A program made the translations under genes and the position numbers. Below are positions 53,944-63,891 of a DNA stretch of 64,000 nt, one piece after another. The stretch comes from Ensifer sp. PDNC004. GTDB taxonomy: Bacteria > Pseudomonadota > Alphaproteobacteria > Rhizobiales > Rhizobiaceae. Position 1 is the first letter of the stretch; each line of letters begins with the position of its first letter. The notes beneath the pieces were generated by a model. That model saw only the letters and a list, made by a program, of their open reading frames with translations, was not told the DNA's origin and searched no databases. The DNA is taken from contig NZ_CP070352.1 of NCBI RefSeq assembly GCF_016919405.1, forward strand, positions 1,488,001 through 1,552,000, in the 5' to 3' direction.

Positions 53944-55098
53944 TCATGGAGAGAGTACGCTTTGCGCGCCTCTGCTTCCGCAGTCGGTCGGCAAGGCGAT
54001 TTCAAAGGTCATGCCGCCGAACTCGTTTCGCTTCGCGCTGGTCGAACCTCCATGGGCTTCGGCGATCGCACGAACGACCGAGAGGCCGAGGCCGCTGCCG
54101 CCGCTCGCACGGGATCGGGAATCGTCCGCGCGCCAGAACCGATCAAACGCGTGTTCGATGTCGAGATCGGACATGCCTGGCCCCGAATCCTGGCATTGGA
54201 AGATGGCTTCCGAACCTCTCATCCGCGCCACGATGGAGAGCCGGGTGCCCGGTGCATAGCGAGTGGCATTGTGCATGATTGCCAGCAGGGCCTGTCGAAC
54301 CTTGGCGCGATCAAGCGTCATCGGCGCCCGGCTGAGGTCGAGCGATACAGGCATCCCCGCCTTGTCGAACTCGCCGAGCATCGCGGCGACGGCAGTCTCG
54401 ACCTCCTCGCCCATGTCGCCCGGCTCCAGGCGGAGCTCCAGCCGCCCCACATTCGAGAGCGCCAGGATGCGAAGATCCTCGACGATGCTGGTCAGGTGAT
54501 CGATCTGGCCGATCAAGCCATCGTAAAGTTTGGTGGTTGGCTCGAAGAGGCCGTCGCGCATTCCTTGCAGGCGGCCACGCAGCACCGTTAGCGGCGTTCG
54601 CAGTTCATGGGCGATGGCGTTGTTCTGGTACTGCAACTCCTTCTCCGCGCTCTCCAGCAGTTCGGCCATGCGATTGAAATGGTCGATCACGTCGTCGACC
54701 TCCCCCAGTCGTCGCGATCGAACCGGCACGCGGGTGGAGAAGTTTCCCATCGCAATCGCCTTTGCGGCATCGCGGATGAGCACCAGTGCGTTCACGATCC
54801 GGTGGCTGAGGCGACCGCCGATGATCGCAGCGATGATCAGGCTGACGGCGAGCACCGCGGCCATCACCAGGAGCTCGACCAGGGTCACCGGTTCGAGCAC
54901 CGCGTCCGAGTGCATCAGGTAGAGGACGTACATGTAAATGAACGATCCCGATGTCAGTACCCCAATGGTGGCTGTCACCGCCAGAAACATGTGCTTCGTC
55001 AGAAGCCAGTTGAAGCCTCCGATCGGCCATTCCCTTTTCTTGGGATGGCTGCCCGGGACTGGGCCGACGGCAAGGTCTGTCGTTTGGGGATCGCTCAT
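53944..55098 (-). CDS. Orphan sensor histidine kinase
   Basis: A 384-residue kinase with two membrane helices (about 37-61 and 71-93) joined by a periplasmic loop of only ~10 residues, then HAMP (to ~150), HisKA with phospho-acceptor His164 in I-A-H-E-L-R-T-P-L, and HATPase_c with N-box M-H-N-A-T-R-Y-A, G1 D-S-G-P-G-M and G2 S-G-L-G-L-S. The tiny loop suggests sensing within the membrane or from the cytoplasm. No response regulator is adjacent: upstream is a 398-base gap, downstream the porin. Start 55098 is the last methionine before the conserved part; longer upstream codons lack any signature. Confidence 0.9.
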   Translation of the reverse strand: MSDPQTTDLAVGPVPGSHPKKREWPIGGFNWLLTKHMFLAVTATIGVLTSGSFIYMYVLYLMHSDAVLEPVTLVELLVMAAVLAVSLIIAAIIGGRLSHRIVNALVLIRDAAKAIAMGNFSTRVPVRSRRLGEVDDVIDHFNRMAELLESAEKELQYQNNAIAHELRTPLTVLRGRLQGMRDGLFEPTTKLYDGLIGQIDHLTSIVEDLRILALSNVGRLELRLEPGDMGEEVETAVAAMLGEFDKAGMPVSLDLSRAPMTLDRAKVRQALLAIMHNATRYAPGTRLSIVARMRGSEAIFQCQDSGPGMSDLDIEHAFDRFWRADDSRSRASGGSGLGLSVVRAIAEAHGGSTSAKRNEFGGMTFEIALPTDCGSRGAQSVLSP

Positions 55099-55454
55099 GG
55101 TGGTTCTCGAAGTTTCGCTGCAATCAGCGGTGCAACCGGCAGGCACAGGATTCGTTGAGGCCGTGTGTGGGTTGCGTGGAGAGGGCGCCGAAATCGGAGG
55201 AGCAATCGTTGGAGGATCCATGCCATTCCTGCGCAGCCACGGCCGGCTGGATCGGTTTGCGGTGCTTTGCAAAGAATCTGTCGGGTAACCGCAAAGGTTG
55301 CGGGTGCGCCTTCCCGAAGCGCGCGAAGGTAGGTTCGTCGGGGCGTGTGGCGGGTGGCCTGCAGGGCAGGGAGCCCATCCGCAACCAGGTAGCATCGGCC
55401 ATTGCAGACCCTTGCAAAGATTCTTGCACTGCTATTATTGACGGCATGGAAAAT
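55099..55454. other. Intergenic region, kinase / RpiR
   Basis: Most of the 398 bases between the divergent kinase and RpiR genes. ORFs here are short or unlike any family I know. It has several TTGCA elements near the right end (55404-55430). No response regulator remnant was found. Confidence 0.4.
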
Positions 55455-55478
55455 TGCAGGAACGATGGATCCTGCAAA
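55455..55478. promoter_or_regulatory. Candidate RpiR operator
   Basis: TTGCAGGA (55455-55462) and TCCTGCAA (55471-55478) are perfect 8-bp inverted repeats with an 8-base spacer, 18 bases before the RpiR start. More TTGCA half-sites lie just upstream. Confidence 0.55.
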
Positions 55479-55496
55479 TGAACTTGCGGGGGCGTC

Positions 55497-56333
55497 ATGA
55501 CGATACTCGATCGCATTAAGACGCATTCCAGGCGGCTTACCGATGCGGATCAAAAGCTGATCACGACCATGCTGGAAAACCGGGCGGAGGCCGCGTTCCT
55601 GTCGGGCCCGCAGATTTCCCAGCGCGCTTCCGTTCATGAGGCCACCGCCACGCGGCTGGCGCAGAAGCTCGGCTACAAGGGCTTTCCGGACCTCCGCGCC
55701 CAGTTGCAGCGCGAGGTGCTGGACGACCAAGACGCGGCCAACCGCATGCGCCGCTCGGTCTCGAAGGTCGAGCATGGCGACTACCTGACCGATCTGATCG
55801 CAGCCGAGATCAGCGCGCTCGAAACGCTCGCCCGCTCGGTCGAGCAGGCGGATATCGACAGGGCCGCGGACATGATCTTTTCGGCGCGCCGCGTCTTCAT
55901 CTTCGGGCAGGGGCACGCGCAATCGGTCGCCGGTTTCCTGCAGCGTCGCCTCGACCGCTTCGGCATGACCACGATCCAGCTGACGGGCCGCGGCCGGGAC
56001 ATCGCCGAGCGCCTGGTAGGCATGGAGGCGGGGGACCTCGTGGTGGCGCTTGCCTTTCGCAAGCAGCCGCAAAGCTACGGTCCGCTGGTGCGGCACGCGA
56101 CGCGGGTCGGTGCGCAATCGATCCTCGTTTCCGATCTGGTCGGGCCGCTGATGGAGCCCGCAGCCGATCTGATGCTCGCAGCGCCGAGGGGGCGCTCGGG
56201 CAGCGAATTTCAGACACCGACGATCCCGTTTGCGATCGTCAACGCCATCGTGCTCACGATCGCCGGCCGCCATCAGGGGCAGGTGATCGGCAGGCTGGAG
56301 AAGCTGTCGGAGTTGTTCAACGACTTCGACTAG
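55497..56333 (+). CDS. RpiR/MurR-family regulator with SIS domain
   Basis: A 278-residue regulator: N-terminal HTH_6 (residues ~1-77: D-R-I-K-T-H-S-R-R-L-T-D-A-D, A-S-V-H-E-A-T-A-T-R-L-A-Q-K-L-G-Y-K-G-F) and a SIS phosphosugar-binding domain at ~125-260 (V-F-I-F-G-Q-G-H-A-Q-S-V-A). RpiR proteins usually respond to a phosphorylated sugar or related phosphate ester. It precedes the ABC operon in the same direction, separated by a repeat-like 125-base spacer. Confidence 0.92.
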   Translation: MTILDRIKTHSRRLTDADQKLITTMLENRAEAAFLSGPQISQRASVHEATATRLAQKLGYKGFPDLRAQLQREVLDDQDAANRMRRSVSKVEHGDYLTDLIAAEISALETLARSVEQADIDRAADMIFSARRVFIFGQGHAQSVAGFLQRRLDRFGMTTIQLTGRGRDIAERLVGMEAGDLVVALAFRKQPQSYGPLVRHATRVGAQSILVSDLVGPLMEPAADLMLAAPRGRSGSEFQTPTIPFAIVNAIVLTIAGRHQGQVIGRLEKLSELFNDFD

Positions 56334-56430
56334 AGCGCTGCGCGTTCATACGCACGAAGGACGCTAATGCTTTGATTCTAGTGCATCTTTACGCCAGAAG
56401 GTGATCCCACTTGAAGGCAGGATGCTCTAG
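56330..56430. repeat. Putative ~100-bp intergenic repeat element
   Basis: CTAGAGC (56330-56336, overlapping the RpiR stop) and GCTCTAG (56424-56430) are terminal inverted repeats bounding a segment with GCGCGTTCATACGC hairpin potential. The internal sequence resembles short intergenic elements I have seen repeated in Rhizobiaceae genomes; only this copy is in the window, so the assignment is from memory, not from multiplicity here. Confidence 0.4.
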
Positions 56431-56458
56431 CGGGGAAATACAAAGGGAGGAGAACGAA

Positions 56459-57580
56459 ATGCTGAAGAAACTGACCAGTGCCGCGCTTGCCGCATGTTTC
56501 GCATTGCCATCCTTGGCGATGGCGTCCGATCTCGACGGCCTGACGCCGCAGCAATTGCTGCCGCTCGCACAGAAGGAGGGGAGCGTCACCGTCTTCTCGC
56601 TGTCGAGCCGCATCGCCAAGATCGAAAAGGCCTTCGAGGAAGCCTATCCGGGCATCGACCTCATCGGCCTCGACATGAGCTCGACCAAGCAGATCGCCCG
56701 CATCGAGGCGGAACAGCAGGCCGGCGTGCATGCGGTCGACGTGCTCTATATCGCCGATACGCCTGTCGTGTTCACCAAGCTTCTGGAGGGAAAGCGGATC
56801 GTGAACTACGTGCCGCCGCGGGTCGCGAACGAACTGGAGGACCGCTACAAGGCGCCGCTTTTGACGCAGCGCCTCTCGACCAAGGTGCTGATGTACAACG
56901 AGAAGGCCTTTCCTGACGGTTCGCCCGTCAGCAATCTCTGGCAGCTCACCCAGCCGGAGTGGCAGGGAAGGGTGCTGATGGTCGATCCGAGCCAGCGTGG
57001 CGAACTGCTCGACCTCCTGACCGAGATCGCGCTACATCCGGACGAGATGGCAGCCGCCTACAAGGCCCATTTCGGCAAGGATATCGAAGTGGAAGGCGAT
57101 CTCCAGGGTGCCGGCGAGCAGTTCATCAAGGACCTCTTCGCCAACGACCTGATCCTGGTTCCCAACAGCGACGTGCTCAACAAGTCGGTGGGCGACGTCA
57201 ACGCCAAGAACCCGCCGGTCGGTTTCGGCACCTATTCCGACCGTCGCGACAACGCGAAGGAAGGCTGGGCGCTGCAGATCGCCAACAATGTCGAGCCGGC
57301 CAACGGCATCCTCTTTCCGGCGGTTCTGACGGTCGCCGACAAGGCGCCTCATCCGGCAGCCGCTCGTTTGCTGATCGACTTCATGTTCGGCGACGACACG
57401 CCGACCGGCGGGGCGGGCTTCGAGCCCTTCAACGTCCCCGGCGACTACGCAACCCGCAAGACCATCGCCCACCATCCGGACTCGGTGAAACTCGATGACT
57501 TGAAGGCCTGGACGATCGATCCGGCAAAGACGGCCGCCGCGCGCGGACGCATCGCCGACCTGATCATCACGCTCCAGTAA
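56459..57580 (+). CDS. ABC substrate-binding protein, AfuA/PhnS-like
   Basis: A 373-residue periplasmic binding protein with a Sec signal (residues 1-22, ending A-M-A before S-D). The early S-V-T-V-F-S-L-S-S-R-I-A-K-I-E-K-A-F and the I-D-L-I-G-L-D-M-S-S-T-K-Q strand place it in the FbpA-like superfamily that includes AfuA (hexose phosphates) and 2-aminoethylphosphonate binders. AAAGGGAGGAG precedes the ATG. Neighbouring SIS regulator, phosphatase and phosphate transporter favour a phosphate-ester ligand. Confidence 0.88.
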   Translation: MLKKLTSAALAACFALPSLAMASDLDGLTPQQLLPLAQKEGSVTVFSLSSRIAKIEKAFEEAYPGIDLIGLDMSSTKQIARIEAEQQAGVHAVDVLYIADTPVVFTKLLEGKRIVNYVPPRVANELEDRYKAPLLTQRLSTKVLMYNEKAFPDGSPVSNLWQLTQPEWQGRVLMVDPSQRGELLDLLTEIALHPDEMAAAYKAHFGKDIEVEGDLQGAGEQFIKDLFANDLILVPNSDVLNKSVGDVNAKNPPVGFGTYSDRRDNAKEGWALQIANNVEPANGILFPAVLTVADKAPHPAAARLLIDFMFGDDTPTGGAGFEPFNVPGDYATRKTIAHHPDSVKLDDLKAWTIDPAKTAAARGRIADLIITLQ

Positions 57581-57588
57581 CGGAAACC

Positions 57589-57626
57589 GTCTGTCGGCAT
57601 GCTCTACACCGGGCGTGCCGACAGAC
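57589..57626 (+). terminator. Intercistronic hairpin after SBP 5
   Basis: GTCTGTCGGCA (57589-57599) and TGCCGACAGAC (57616-57626) form a perfect 11-bp stem with a 16-base loop, 8 bases past the SBP stop and 14 before the permease start. No U tract. Confidence 0.65.
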
Positions 57627-57640
57627 GCCGAGGCCCTGAC

Positions 57641-59382
57641 ATGACATCCCTATCGATATCCGCACCATCGGGCAGCCGGCTGCTCCGATCGGGCTTCCTC
57701 CTGCCGGCACTTCTCGTCGCCATCGTCGCGATCCTGGTCGTCGCTCCGCTCTTGCGCATCCTCTTCACGACGCTGACGCCCGAGGGCATCGCGGCCTGGA
57801 AGGCGGTGCTTGCCAGCCCGCTCTCCGCCAATCTCTGGTGGCGACCGCTTCTCAACACCATGATCCTCGGCTTCAGCGTCGGTGCCGGCTGCCTGCTCAT
57901 CGGCGGCTTCCTCGCCTGGCTCGTGGTTCTGACGGACGTCCCGGGCCGCCGTTTCCTCGGCCTGATGGCGTCGCTGCCCTACATGATCCCGAGCTTTGCC
58001 GCAGCCCTTGCCTGGGGCACGCTGTTTCGCAATTCGCGTCTCGGCGGTTCGGCCGGCTTCTTCGAGACCAGCGGCCTGGCCATTCCCGACTGGCTCGCCT
58101 GGGGTCTGATCCCGACGGCGATCGTGCTGATCGCGCACTATTATTCGCTCGCCTATACGATCATCGCCGCGGCCCTGAGTTCGGTCGGTGCCGATCTCGT
58201 CGAGGCAGGCCAGATGGCCGGCGCCAAGCGCCCGCGCATCTTCTTCGGCATCATCCTGCCGGTCGTCACGCCGGCGCTGATTGCGGCCGCATCGCTGACT
58301 TTCGCCGGGGCTGTCGCCAATTTCGCAGCCCCCGCCTTGCTCGGCCTCCCGGTGCGCATGCAGACGCTTTCCACGCGCCTCTTCGGCATGATCGAGACGG
58401 GCCAGAACGAACGCGGCTTCGTGCTTGCGCTGCTGCTCATTGCGGTCTCGGCGCTGTTCCTGTGGCTCTCCGATCGCATCGTCTCCGGCCGCAAGGCCTT
58501 CATCACCGTGACCGGCAAAGGCGGGCGGACCAAGCGCTTCCCGCTCGGCGCCTGGCGCTGGCCACTCTTTGCCATCGCCGTCGTCATCGGGCTTTTGACC
58601 ACGGTGCTGCCGGTTCTCGTGCTGGCCGCATCGAGCCTGGCACCGCAAAGCGGCGCGCTGTTCTCCAATTGGACGCTGCATTTCTGGATCGGTGAAGGCG
58701 GCGGCGAGATGGCGCAGGGGCAGGCGGGGATCTTCCGCAATCCGGTGCTGATCGACGCCATCTGGAACACGATCCGTCTCGGGCTGGTCGTCGCCTTCAC
58801 CACGATGCTGCTCGGTCTGGCGCTGGCCTATACCATCGTGCAGCGCCGCGGCAGCCTGCTTGCGACGCTGCTGAGCCAGCTCGCCTTCCTGCCGCTCCTG
58901 GTGCCGAGCATCGCCTTTGCCGCCGCGTATATCGCACTCTTCGGCGCGCCGATCGGGCCGTTGCCTTCGCTCTACGGCACTTTTGCGCTGCTGGTCATTG
59001 CGGCATCCGCGCACAATCTGCCCTTTGCCGTGCAGTCGGGGCGCTCGGTGCTCGGCCAGATCTCCGCCGACATCGAGGAAAGTGCAAGGCTGACCGGTGC
59101 GGGACTGAGCCGTCGCCTGTTCGCGATCATCTTTCCGCTCGCGATCCGGGGCCTCTTTGCCGGCGCGATCCTCGTCTTCGTCAAGATGGTGCGGGACCTC
59201 TCGCTGGTCGTGCTGCTGTTCACCGCCACCTCGCCGGTGCTGAGCATGGTCGCCTATCGCTATGCCGCGGAAGGCTTCATGCAGTTCGCCAATGCCATCA
59301 CCCTCGTCATCCTCGTCGTCTGCCTGGCTGCCTCCTTCGTGGCCCACAGCCTGCAGAACCGTGTCCAGAAATGGAAAGCACC

Positions 59383-59386
<4 letters not shown>
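57641..59386 (+). CDS. Fused ABC transporter permease, AfuB/FbpB-type
   Basis: A 581-residue permease of two six-span halves with EAA loops V-E-A-G-Q-M-A-G-A-K-R-P-R and E-E-S-A-R-L-T-G-A-G-L-S-R. Start 57641 follows GAGG by seven bases; an earlier ATG at 57599 lies in the intercistronic hairpin. Its stop overlaps the ATPase start (ATGA). Confidence 0.93.
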
Positions 59387-60479
<1,093 letters not shown>

Positions 60480-60483
<4 letters not shown>

Positions 60484-61085
60484 GGCTCATCCTCATGCGC
60501 CACGGCGAGACCCAGTGGAACGCCGAACAACGCCTCCAGGGACAGGACAACTCGCTTCTGTCCGAGCGCGGGGTCGCGCAGGTCAGGCGCTTTCGCCCCT
60601 ACGCCAAGGCGTTGAAGCCGGTTCGCATAATTGCCTCGGACCTCGGCCGCACCCGGCAGACGGTCGCCCTCATCGGTCACCCGGACGCACCGACCGACGA
60701 GCGCTTCCGTGAGCTGGACATGGGCGAATGGACGGGACGGCGCAAGCCGGACCTGATCGCCGAACGGCCGGAAGAATATGCCGCCTGGCGGGCCGGTACC
60801 TTCACGCCGGCCAATGGCGAGACCTGGGGCGCCTTCCGCGGCCGCGTGGCCGAAGGCGTGCACGACTGGATGTCCCGCACCGAAGGGGACCTGCTCGTCG
60901 TTGCCCATGGTGGGGTGGTGCGCGCCGCCTGCCACGAATTCCTCGACCTTCCGCCCTCACGCGTCGTTCCGGTGACGCCGGGCACGGCGACCATCCTGCA
61001 TTTCCCGCGGCGCGGCAGCATGACCGCGCAGCTCGAGGGCTACAACATCGGATCTGTCGCACCCGACGATTTCGTCGCCGACTGA
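60480..61085 (+). CDS. Histidine phosphatase family protein (PGM-like)
   Basis: A 201-residue branch-1 histidine phosphatase: phosphohistidine motif L-M-R-H-G-E-T-Q-W-N (His8), S-D-L-G-R-T-R-Q-T, E-L-D-M-G-E-W-T-G, and the second histidine in V-V-A-H-G-G-V-V-R. No signal peptide, so cytoplasmic. ATGA overlap with the ATPase gene of an ABC importer indicates it acts on the imported molecule, most simply releasing phosphate from it. Confidence 0.93.
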
Positions 61086-61107
61086 GACTTGCGGCGAGGG
61101 GCATGAG

Positions 61108-62793
61108 ATGAACTCCGGAACATTGGTTATCCTGGAACTTCTGGGTGGCGTGGCGCTGCTTCTGTGGGGCGTTCGCATGGTGCGCACCGGCGTTATGCGC
61201 GGCTGGGGCGATCGGCTGCAGCGCTTTGTCGAAGAGCGCCTGTCGAACCGGCTTACCGCCTTCGGCGGCGGGGTCCTTGCGACCGCCGTGCTCGGCAGCG
61301 CCACGGCGATGGCGCTGATCGTTGCCGGGCTCGCGGGCGCAGGCGCGATTTCGGCCCAGACCGGGCTTGCCGTCCTGCTCGGGGCGGATATCGGCTCGGC
61401 GCTCGTCTCCGGCCTCCTTGCCTCCGGCTCGTCGCTGGCGGGCGTGCTCGCTCCGCTGTTTCTCCTGACCGGTTATGTCGCATTCAGCGTGTCCGGCGAA
61501 TTCCGACCGCGAAACGCCGGCCGTATCCTGATGGGCCTCGGGCTGATGCTGATGGCGCTGAAGGTGATCGTGTCGGCGACGGCACCGCTGCGCGAAGCCA
61601 CGCTCTTCCACGACGTCCTGGAGGCGGTCGCGACGGAACCGGTGCTCGCTTTCCTCGTCGGTGCGATGCTTGCCTGGCTGTTTCATTCGACGCTTGCCGT
61701 CATCCTGCTCGTCGCTTCGCTACTGATGAACGGCAGCCTCGAAGTCGCCGGCGCCGTCCCGCTCATCCTCGGGATCAATTTCGGTGGCGGCCTTCCGGCA
61801 GTCAGTGCCACGCTCGACCAACCGCCATCCGCCCGCAAGCTGCCGATCGCCAATCTTTTCTGCCGCGGTCTTCTGGCCGTGTCGCTGCTGCCCTTCGCGC
61901 GGCAGATCGTGGACATTGCCGGTCGTCTACCCACGGATCCGTTGCACGTCGCCGTCGGTCTTCACGTTGCCTTCAACCTAGTGGTTGCCGCCTTGTTCCT
62001 GCCGCTGTCGTCTTTCGTCGTCAGCCTTGTGGAGCGGTTGGTTCCACAGGCGCCGATCGCCGCCGATCCCCTGGCGTCCCCGCGTTATCTCGACAGCATG
62101 TCGCTGGAGACGCCGGCAATCGCGCTCAGCAATGCGACGACCGAAACGATCCGCATGAGCGAATTGCTGGAGCGCATGTTCCGGATGGCGCTTACATCGC
62201 TGCAGGCCGGCAGGCTCGAAAACCTGAAGGAACTGTTGCCCGTGGATGCGCGGCTCGGCAACTACATGGCCTCGGTGCACGCCTATCTCGGACATTTGAC
62301 ACAGGACGGTTTGCCGGCCGGAGAGACCAGCCGGGCCCAAGAGATCATGTTGTTTGCGAGCAATCTCGAACATGCGGGCGACGTCATCAAGCTGAGCCTC
62401 GCCGATCGCATTCGGGCAACGATAAAACAGGACATCCAGTTTTCGGCGAGCCAGCGCGCGGCGATCGAGGCGCTCTCCGAGGTGATCGTGGCCTCGTTGA
62501 GACTGCTGCCGGCGGCTCTCTCGTCCAGGGATGTTGCGGCCGCATCGCGGCTCGCGGCACAAAAGGACCGTTTTCGCGAACTCGAAGACGAAATCGTCCG
62601 GCGGCATCTTGGTGGCGAGCACGTGGAGACGGCGGCCGGTGCGAGAGACAATGCCCTCTTCATCGATCTCGTGCGCGACCTCCACCGGATCAATTCCGAT
62701 ATCGCAGCCGCCGGCTATCCGCTGGTGCAGGCGGCCGGCCTATTGAGCAGCAGCCGGATTATGAATGTAGGAGCGGTTGCCGTTGCGAGATAA
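61108..62793 (+). CDS. Na/Pi cotransporter family protein with PhoU-like domain
   Basis: A 561-residue protein: two inverted Na/Pi repeats of membrane helices (residues ~1-310; motifs G-V-R-M-V-R-T-G-V, L-G-S-A-T-A-M-A-L and a second set around N-F-G-G-G-L-P) and a cytoplasmic PhoU-like helical domain (~345-540). The usual Q-S-S-S-A motif of NptA is altered here to G-S-A-T-A. NptA/YjbB relatives move phosphate, and E. coli YjbB exports it. Directly after the phosphatase (22 bases), it may dispose of excess phosphate freed inside the cell. Confidence 0.9.
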   Translation: MNSGTLVILELLGGVALLLWGVRMVRTGVMRGWGDRLQRFVEERLSNRLTAFGGGVLATAVLGSATAMALIVAGLAGAGAISAQTGLAVLLGADIGSALVSGLLASGSSLAGVLAPLFLLTGYVAFSVSGEFRPRNAGRILMGLGLMLMALKVIVSATAPLREATLFHDVLEAVATEPVLAFLVGAMLAWLFHSTLAVILLVASLLMNGSLEVAGAVPLILGINFGGGLPAVSATLDQPPSARKLPIANLFCRGLLAVSLLPFARQIVDIAGRLPTDPLHVAVGLHVAFNLVVAALFLPLSSFVVSLVERLVPQAPIAADPLASPRYLDSMSLETPAIALSNATTETIRMSELLERMFRMALTSLQAGRLENLKELLPVDARLGNYMASVHAYLGHLTQDGLPAGETSRAQEIMLFASNLEHAGDVIKLSLADRIRATIKQDIQFSASQRAAIEALSEVIVASLRLLPAALSSRDVAAASRLAAQKDRFRELEDEIVRRHLGGEHVETAAGARDNALFIDLVRDLHRINSDIAAAGYPLVQAAGLLSSSRIMNVGAVAVAR

Positions 62794-62821
62794 CGGCAAC
62801 CGGTCGACCTGCTGGATCGAT

Positions 62822-62844
62822 AGGCGACGGGTTCGCCGTCGCCT
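62822..62844. terminator. Bidirectional hairpin between Na/Pi and pcaQ genes
   Basis: AGGCGACGG and CCGTCGCCT form a perfect 9-bp stem with loop GTTCG in the 78-base gap between two convergent genes. There is no T run on either side, so it is at best a weak or factor-assisted terminator. Confidence 0.55.
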
Positions 62845-62871
62845 GCCGCGCGGCGCCGATCGATCCCGCGC

Positions 62872-63798
62872 CTAGAGCTTGGACGAGACTGCCGTCGCCG
62901 CCTCGCGAATGGTCTGTATCAGAAGCGAGAGGGCGAGCGTGGGTGCTGCGTCGGCGCGCATGGTCAGGCCAACAGGACCTTTCGTTTCGCTGGTGTCGAT
63001 CGGCAGGATTGCGATCGTGCCGTCGTCGACATCGGCGGCGACGACGCCGGCGGAAATGATCCAGATCGCATCGCTCGCCCGCACGAAGGCGCGGCCGAAG
63101 GCGTCGGACACGGTCTCGATCTGGTTCGGCAGGCTGGCGATGCCGTTGGTGATCAGGAAGCGTTCGACGAAGGGGCGGATGATCGAGGCCCGTGTCGGCA
63201 TCAGCACCGGGAAATCCGCAAGCCGCGCGAACGTCGAATGCGCACCGGCAAGCAGCGGATGCCCGGCCCTGACGGCAAAGACCACCTGTTCCGAATAAAG
63301 ATGCTCGAAGGAAAAGCCGGTCATCTTTTCCGGCGCCGCAAGCCGCCCGACGACCAGATCGAGATCGCCGACGCGCAGCTGCTCGAGGAGGACTGCGTTC
63401 TCGCCGGTGACGATCTTGATGCGGGCGCCGGTCTCTTCCTTGAGAAACAGCGTCATGGCGTGCGGCATGATCCGCGTCGAGACCGTCGGCAACGCGCCGA
63501 TGCGGACCGGGACGCCGTCGCCGGACCGCTCCTGCGAGACGGAATCGAGTCCCTGGCGAAGCGCCGTTAGCGCCGCACCGGCGTGACGCAGGAACACCTC
63601 GCCATAGCGGGTTATCTTGATGCCGCGCCCGTCGCGCTCGAAGACCGCGACGCCAAGCACCTCTTCGAGTTCGCGGATCGTCTTGGTCACGGCCGGCTGG
63701 CTGACATGCAGCAGCTCGGCCGCCTTCATCACGCTCTTCTGCCGGGAGACCTCGACAAATGTCTGTAGATGGCGAAACTTGACCCGGGCGTCGATCAT
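62872..63798 (-). CDS. pcaQ: LysR-type activator PcaQ
   Basis: A 308-residue LTTR beginning M-I-D-A-R-V-K-F-R-H-L-Q-T-F-V-E-V, the characteristic PcaQ N-terminus, with HTH A-A-E-L-L-H-V-S-Q-P-A-V-T-K-T-I and a LysR substrate domain. PcaQ activates the divergent pcaDCHGB protocatechuate operon in rhizobia and Agrobacterium in response to beta-carboxy-cis,cis-muconate. Start 63798 is chosen because it gives the family N-terminus; in-frame ATGs at 63807 and 63816 run into the PcaQ box. Confidence 0.93.
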   Translation of the reverse strand: MIDARVKFRHLQTFVEVSRQKSVMKAAELLHVSQPAVTKTIRELEEVLGVAVFERDGRGIKITRYGEVFLRHAGAALTALRQGLDSVSQERSGDGVPVRIGALPTVSTRIMPHAMTLFLKEETGARIKIVTGENAVLLEQLRVGDLDLVVGRLAAPEKMTGFSFEHLYSEQVVFAVRAGHPLLAGAHSTFARLADFPVLMPTRASIIRPFVERFLITNGIASLPNQIETVSDAFGRAFVRASDAIWIISAGVVAADVDDGTIAILPIDTSETKGPVGLTMRADAAPTLALSLLIQTIREAATAVSSKL

Positions 63799-63805
63799 GG
63801 AATTC

Positions 63806-63821
63806 ATAACCCTCAAGTTAA
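63806..63821. promoter_or_regulatory. PcaQ binding box
   Basis: ATAACC-CTCA-AGTTAA matches the published rhizobial PcaQ motif ATAACC-N4-GGTTAA at 11 of 12 defined positions, located between pcaQ and pcaD about 70-86 bases upstream of pcaD. The one mismatch is the first G of the right half. Confidence 0.8.
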
Positions 63822-63891
63822 TGAAATGCCATGAAATATCATTTTACCTAACCAGATTAAATATCCAGTTTGGTGACGGAGGAGAGAGCCC

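Noticed and set aside
55099..55395. N-terminal extension of the histidine kinase or a response-regulator remnant
   Set aside because: The extended frame lacks receiver motifs (D-D-D-K) or helices resembling a kinase sensor and is rich in Pro/Arg/Ser; judged non-coding.
56334..56458. Pho box controlling the phosphatase/Na-Pi operon
   Set aside because: No paired CTGTCAT-like 7-mers with 4-base spacing were found upstream of the SBP gene, so phosphate-starvation control is not supported.
61164..63059. Plus-strand ORF of 631 codons over the Na/Pi transporter and pcaQ end
   Set aside because: Frame-shifted shadow of the Na/Pi gene, running into the antisense of pcaQ; Arg/Pro-rich with no domain.
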